Shown here: positions 11,233 to 13,037 of the stretch, piece after piece
How the letters are laid out: each line of letters starts with the position of its first letter
Numbering within the stretch: position 1 is the first letter of the stretch
NCBI GenBank assembly: GCA_018457305.1
Contig: JAGYHM010000026.1
Coordinates: 1-13,037, forward strand
Length of the DNA stretch: 13,037 nucleotides
Direction: 5' to 3'
Origin: Fusobacterium sp.
Lineage (GTDB): Bacteria > Fusobacteriota > Fusobacteriia > Fusobacteriales > Fusobacteriaceae
Program-made: the position numbers and the translations under genes
The notes under the pieces: model-generated
Databases searched by the model: none
What the model saw: the letters and a program-made list of their open reading frames with translations, nothing else
What the model was told of the DNA's origin: nothing

Positions 11233-11907
11233 TTAAACTTTTAAAATATATCCGTGTCCTCTTACTGTTTGTAAAATTTTTCCAGCCTCGTCATCAATTT
11301 TTTTTCTAATTTTATTTATATATACATCAACAATATTTGTATTATTTTTATGATTTTCTCTCCAAACTTCTTTTTTGATATCTTCACGACTTATAACAAA
11401 ATTTTTATTTCTCAAAAGATACTCTAAAATTGAAAATTCTTTTGAACTTAAATCTATAACTTGATTTTCTTTTTTAAGTTCTCTTTTTAAAGTATCTAGT
11501 AAAAAATCATTAAAACTTAAATTTATTTTTTTTATAATTTCTGTGCTCTCAATTCTCTTAAATAAATTTTTAATTTTTAAGATTAACTCTAAATCATTAA
11601 AAGGTTTTAGAATATAATCATCTACACCTATTTTTAATAAATCCAATTTATTTTCTATATTTTCATTATTTGTTAGGCAAATTATACCAATTTTATTATC
11701 ACTTCTTCTAACTTTTTCACAAAAGTCAAAAGCAGAAATATTTTTAACTTTGCTATCTATAATTAAAATATCGTGATTAGAATAGTAAACCTCTTCTAAG
11801 GCTGTTTTAAACTCTTTTACAATTTTTATTTCAAAATTTTCTTTTTCAAATATATCTTGTAAGTATTTTTCATCTTTTATATTTTCTTGTACGATTAAAA
11901 TTTTCAT
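11233..11907 (-). CDS. OmpR/PhoB family response regulator
   Basis: A 224-residue two-component response regulator. The receiver domain (about 1-118) has the phosphoacceptor Asp51 (LIIDSK), Thr79 (LTN) and Lys101 (KPF). The DNA-binding OmpR-type winged helix (about 125-222) has LSSKEFSILEYLLRNKNFVISRE, then VDVYINKIRKKID and the closing TVRGHGYIL. The acidic pair that normally binds magnesium (Asp/Glu-Asp after the first strand) reads Gln7-Glu8, so phosphorylation may be altered. No histidine kinase is adjacent in the window, so it is an orphan here. ATG 11907 is preceded by AGGAG that shares bases with the stop codon of the TtcA-family gene, with only eight bases between the two genes: a tight operon. 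Confidence 0.92.
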   Translation of the reverse strand: MKILIVQENIKDEKYLQDIFEKENFEIKIVKEFKTALEEVYYSNHDILIIDSKVKNISAFDFCEKVRRSDNKIGIICLTNNENIENKLDLLKIGVDDYILKPFNDLELILKIKNLFKRIESTEIIKKINLSFNDFLLDTLKRELKKENQVIDLSSKEFSILEYLLRNKNFVISREDIKKEVWRENHKNNTNIVDVYINKIRKKIDDEAGKILQTVRGHGYILKV

Positions 11908-11915
11908 ACTTACTC

Positions 11916-12755
11916 CTATTTTTTATTATTTTTATTTCCTCTCGTATAACCTAAAATATAATCTAGGTTTATATTTTTCATTGAGTTAAAAATACTTTGT
12001 TTTATATTGGGATTAGTTTTTTCTAATTCTTGTAATAAATATTTTATTTCTTTTCTCTTTGAATCTGTTTTTCCTGCTTCAATAGGGCAACCACAACTCA
12101 TAGCTTGAATTTCATTATTTCTCATAAAATTTATTATATCTTTTTCTCTAACATAAGCAAGAGGTCTAATTAAATCCATTTTTCCACTTGTAGATGGAAC
12201 TTTTGGCAACATAGTTTTTACAGTTCCTGCATAAAACATATTAAGCATAGTAGTTTCTACCATATCATCAAAATGATGCCCCAAAGCCAATTTATTAAAA
12301 CCAAGTTCTTCAACTTTTTTATATAAAACTCCTCTTCTCATTTTAGAGCAAAGGAAACAAGGGCTTTCTGGATCTTCTTCAAAAGCAATTCTCCATACAT
12401 CTGCATCAAAAAGTTCACAGTCAATTCCCATTTCAATTAAATTTTCTTTAAATTTGTCTACATCAATTGCTTCAAAGCCGGGATTCATTGAAATAAATTT
12501 TACCTCAAAATTTTTACTTCTATCTTTTTTCAATTCTTGAAATAAAGAGCATAAAAGCAAACTGTCTTTTCCACCAGAAACTCCAACTGCAATTTTATCT
12601 CCATCTTCTATTAAATTAAAATCTTTTATTGCTTTCACAAACTTAGACCAAATTTTTTTTCTATAAGTTGTTCTTAAGCTATTTTCTATTTTTTGTTTTT
12701 TATTAAAAAATAAGATTTCTCCACTTAAGGCAAAATTATTGTTTAAATTCTTCAC
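11916..12755 (-). CDS. ttcA: TtcA-family tRNA 2-thiocytidine biosynthesis protein
   Basis: A 279-residue PP-loop ATPase of the TtcA family, which puts sulfur on cytidine 32 of certain tRNAs using ATP and an iron-sulfur cluster. Visible are the PP-loop SGGKDS (60-65), CFLC (Cys133 and Cys136), LGHHFDD (158-164) and a second cysteine site, SCGCP (Cys221 and Cys223). These are the usual cluster ligands plus one extra cysteine. The start is GTG 12755; an in-frame TGA just upstream rules out a longer form. The ribosome site is weak. The gene begins 26 bases after the HAD gene and ends eight bases before the response regulator gene, all on the same strand. Related PP-loop proteins of this subgroup are not all proven to act on C32, so the exact target is inferred. 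Confidence 0.88.
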   Translation of the reverse strand: MKNLNNNFALSGEILFFNKKQKIENSLRTTYRKKIWSKFVKAIKDFNLIEDGDKIAVGVSGGKDSLLLCSLFQELKKDRSKNFEVKFISMNPGFEAIDVDKFKENLIEMGIDCELFDADVWRIAFEEDPESPCFLCSKMRRGVLYKKVEELGFNKLALGHHFDDMVETTMLNMFYAGTVKTMLPKVPSTSGKMDLIRPLAYVREKDIINFMRNNEIQAMSCGCPIEAGKTDSKRKEIKYLLQELEKTNPNIKQSIFNSMKNINLDYILGYTRGNKNNKK

Positions 12756-12781
12756 AGTTTTTCACACCGAACCTTTTTTAA

Positions 12782-13037
12782 TTATTTTTTTAAAATCATT
12801 TTTTCAATATAATCTGCAACTCCATCTTCATCATTAGTTAAAAAAGTAGTTTCATTTAATTTTTTACTCATAAAACTATCTTTCATTGCTACTGCTTTTC
12901 CAACAAAATTTAGCATTTTATAATCGTTTTCACTATCTCCAAAAGCTAAGATATCTTCCGATGAAATTTTAAGTTCTTCCATTATTTGTTTTACCCCTAA
13001 TCTCTTGCTACAATTTTTCACATTCAAATCTAAACAC
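12782..13037 (-). CDS. Cof/YidA-type HAD hydrolase, C-terminal part only
   Basis: The reading frame is open to the window edge, so the 5' part of the gene lies outside. The visible 84 residues carry the C-terminal features of the Cof subfamily of HAD phosphatases: the LGVKQIMEEL helix, then AFGDSENDYKML (the acidic motif that binds magnesium), VGKAVAMKDS, and an ending TNDEDGVADYIEKMIL. These enzymes dephosphorylate sugar phosphates, flavin nucleotides or similar small molecules in the cytoplasm; the substrate is not readable. The apparent TTG start near 13027 is not the true start, since the family is about 260-280 residues long. It is probably the first visible gene of an operon with ttcA and the response regulator. 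Confidence 0.85.
   Translation of the reverse strand, partial: CLDLNVKNCSKRLGVKQIMEELKISSEDILAFGDSENDYKMLNFVGKAVAMKDSFMSKKLNETTFLTNDEDGVADYIEKMILKK

Overview
The window looks like chromosome from a very AT-rich, low-GC anaerobe, most probably Fusobacterium (F. nucleatum group). The basis is about 25% GC in coding sequence, AAA/GAA/TTA-dominated codons, strong AGGAG ribosome sites and the gene repertoire. This is recognition from sequence, not a database result.

Layout. Bases 1-274 hold no recognisable gene but contain a comparatively GC-rich, foldable stretch and a terminator-like hairpin upstream of argS. On the + strand follow argS (arginyl-tRNA synthetase), a DUF805 membrane protein with its own clear promoter and terminator, a Crp/Fnr-type regulator, and a RelB/DinJ-YoeB toxin-antitoxin pair with a perfect operator-like dyad. 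The toxin converges on and overlaps a minus-strand NUDIX hydrolase. That hydrolase is fused to a C-terminal domain resembling the insert domain of NIF3/YqfO proteins. Next on + is a 1060-residue PLD-SF2 helicase-DUF3427 protein. The minus-strand block that follows has two probable operons. One is a 49-residue unknown protein plus a three-domain fusion (acyl-activating enzyme, acyl carrier protein, PlsC acyltransferase). The other is a HAD hydrolase (cut by the window edge), a TtcA-family tRNA thiolase and an OmpR-type response regulator.

The most unusual signal is a family of about 60-bp, GC-rich double-hairpin elements in an otherwise AT-rich background. Seven copies are recognisable (4769-4830, 5750-5814, 6957-7016, 7246-7305, 8068-8127, 8169-8240, 11160-11227), with a partial relative at 11075-11134. 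Three copies lie inside the helicase gene, in frame and free of stops, adding about 20 residues each in regions that look like loops or linkers. This resembles the behaviour of Rickettsia palindromic elements. A fourth, differently built hairpin (7045-7063) also sits in frame in the gene. Three intergenic copies lie just after stop codons. Six of seven copies have the same orientation relative to the transcript they sit in or follow.

How the genes work together: argS and TtcA serve tRNA charging and modification. The ACP/PlsC fusion probably recycles fatty acids into phospholipid. The Crp/Fnr protein, the toxin-antitoxin pair and the response regulator are regulatory or stress functions. The helicase stands alone and may be a defence-type protein. 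No CRISPR array, tRNA, rRNA or transposase was seen.
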